A stretch of DNA of 5,490 nt from FEN-987 sp035524675 (lineage in GTDB: Archaea > Thermoproteota > Bathyarchaeia > 40CM-2-53-6): assembly GCA_035524675.1 (NCBI GenBank), contig DATKOK010000026.1:1-5490 (forward strand). Reading direction: 5' to 3'. Positions 5,142 through 5,490 of this stretch are shown one piece after another (within the stretch, counting starts at the first letter, position 1; every line of letters begins with the position of its first letter). The translations under genes and the position numbers were made by a program. The notes beneath the pieces are model-generated. The model worked only from the letters and a program-made list of their open reading frames with translations, searched no databases and was not told the origin of the DNA.

Positions 5142-5490
5142 TCAAGTATTCGGAGTGAACCTGCAATGCCCGTAAAGTGCTTGGCGAATACTCCTAACCA
5201 GGAGATAGTTGCTCCCGGTCAAGAGGAGAAATGTCGCTCCGATAAACCAAGGTTGGTAGATCGCAAGAAGGACTGCGAGCGCTTCTGTTCCCGCTGTCTG
5301 TATTATACTACCCAGGAACAACCCTGCGCAGGTGGGACATGCAGTGAATAACCCTACGATTGCTCCGAATGCTCCCAGCCAGCGCAAGCCGCCATTCTTC
5401 GATCTCTTGTCAAACATAAAATGTCCCAAGGCAACATTGTGCCCCACAAGCAAAGAAACGACTGTCATCAATATGACATTGACTGGGACC
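5142..5490 (-). CDS. Small membrane protein with a CPTC motif (5' end outside the window)
   Basis: The frame is open to the window edge, so the true start probably lies beyond it; 115 residues are visible. TTG (5471) and ATG (5468) starts inside the window would cut into the first hydrophobic segment. By visible residue number, membrane segments lie at about 1-24, 37-64 and 70-100. The middle one carries FTACPTCAG (48-56), a CxxC pair (C51, C54) in a membrane-embedded or membrane-edge position. Between segments one and two is a basic loop, DKRSKNGG (27-34). A CxxC in such a place could bind a metal or undergo thiol-disulfide exchange, but I do not recognise a characterised family. The C-terminal tail is short and polar, with one more Cys (C109). 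Confidence 0.7.
   Translation of the reverse strand, partial: VPVNVILMTVVSLLVGHNVALGHFMFDKRSKNGGLRWLGAFGAIVGLFTACPTCAGLFLGSIIQTAGTEALAVLLAIYQPWFIGATFLLLTGSNYLLVRSIRQALYGHCRFTPNT

Overview
The window looks like a piece of an archaeal chromosome. The PurE is the short archaeal kind and keeps the AGLAAHLPG signature of methanogen PurE. One gene has a TATA-like box (TATATT) spaced as in archaeal leaderless promoters, and Shine-Dalgarno sequences of the GGAGGTGA type appear in front of two others. The UbiA-family prenyltransferase resembles archaeal MenA-like enzymes. Placement below domain level (for example Thermoproteota/Bathyarchaeia-like or thaumarchaeal relatives) is a guess from overall flavour, not something the sequence proves.

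Left half, + strand (1-3052): a tightly packed purine operon. The last ten codons of an unidentified upstream gene overlap purN by four bases (ATGA). purN is followed after 11 bases by purE, which overlaps purM by four bases (GTGA). A class I SAM-dependent methyltransferase of unknown substrate follows purM after 13 bases. PurN formylates GAR, PurM closes the imidazole ring to give AIR, and PurE carries the carboxylation chemistry on AIR. The cluster therefore covers steps 3, 5 and 6 of de novo IMP synthesis. The promoter lies outside the window.

Right half, - strand (5490-3182): four genes converging on the purine operon, read from right to left. They are a membrane protein with a CPTC motif, cut by the window edge; a MenA-like UbiA prenyltransferase; a 62-residue Cys-rich zinc-ribbon mini-protein with a near-perfect Shine-Dalgarno sequence; and a C_GCAxxG_C_C family putative redox protein. 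Gaps of 191, 181 and 67 bases separate them, so they are not obviously one operon, and the last has its own candidate promoter. Membership in a shared redox/quinone function is possible but only inferred.

No stretch over 300 bases lacks a gene. The gaps (3053-3181, 3623-3689, 3879-4059, 4951-5141) hold a bulged hairpin, candidate promoters and the mini-gene's ribosome binding site. I saw no tRNA, rRNA, CRISPR array, insertion sequence or attachment site. The window is mostly ordinary core metabolism. The least described element is the zinc-ribbon mini-gene at 3690-3878.
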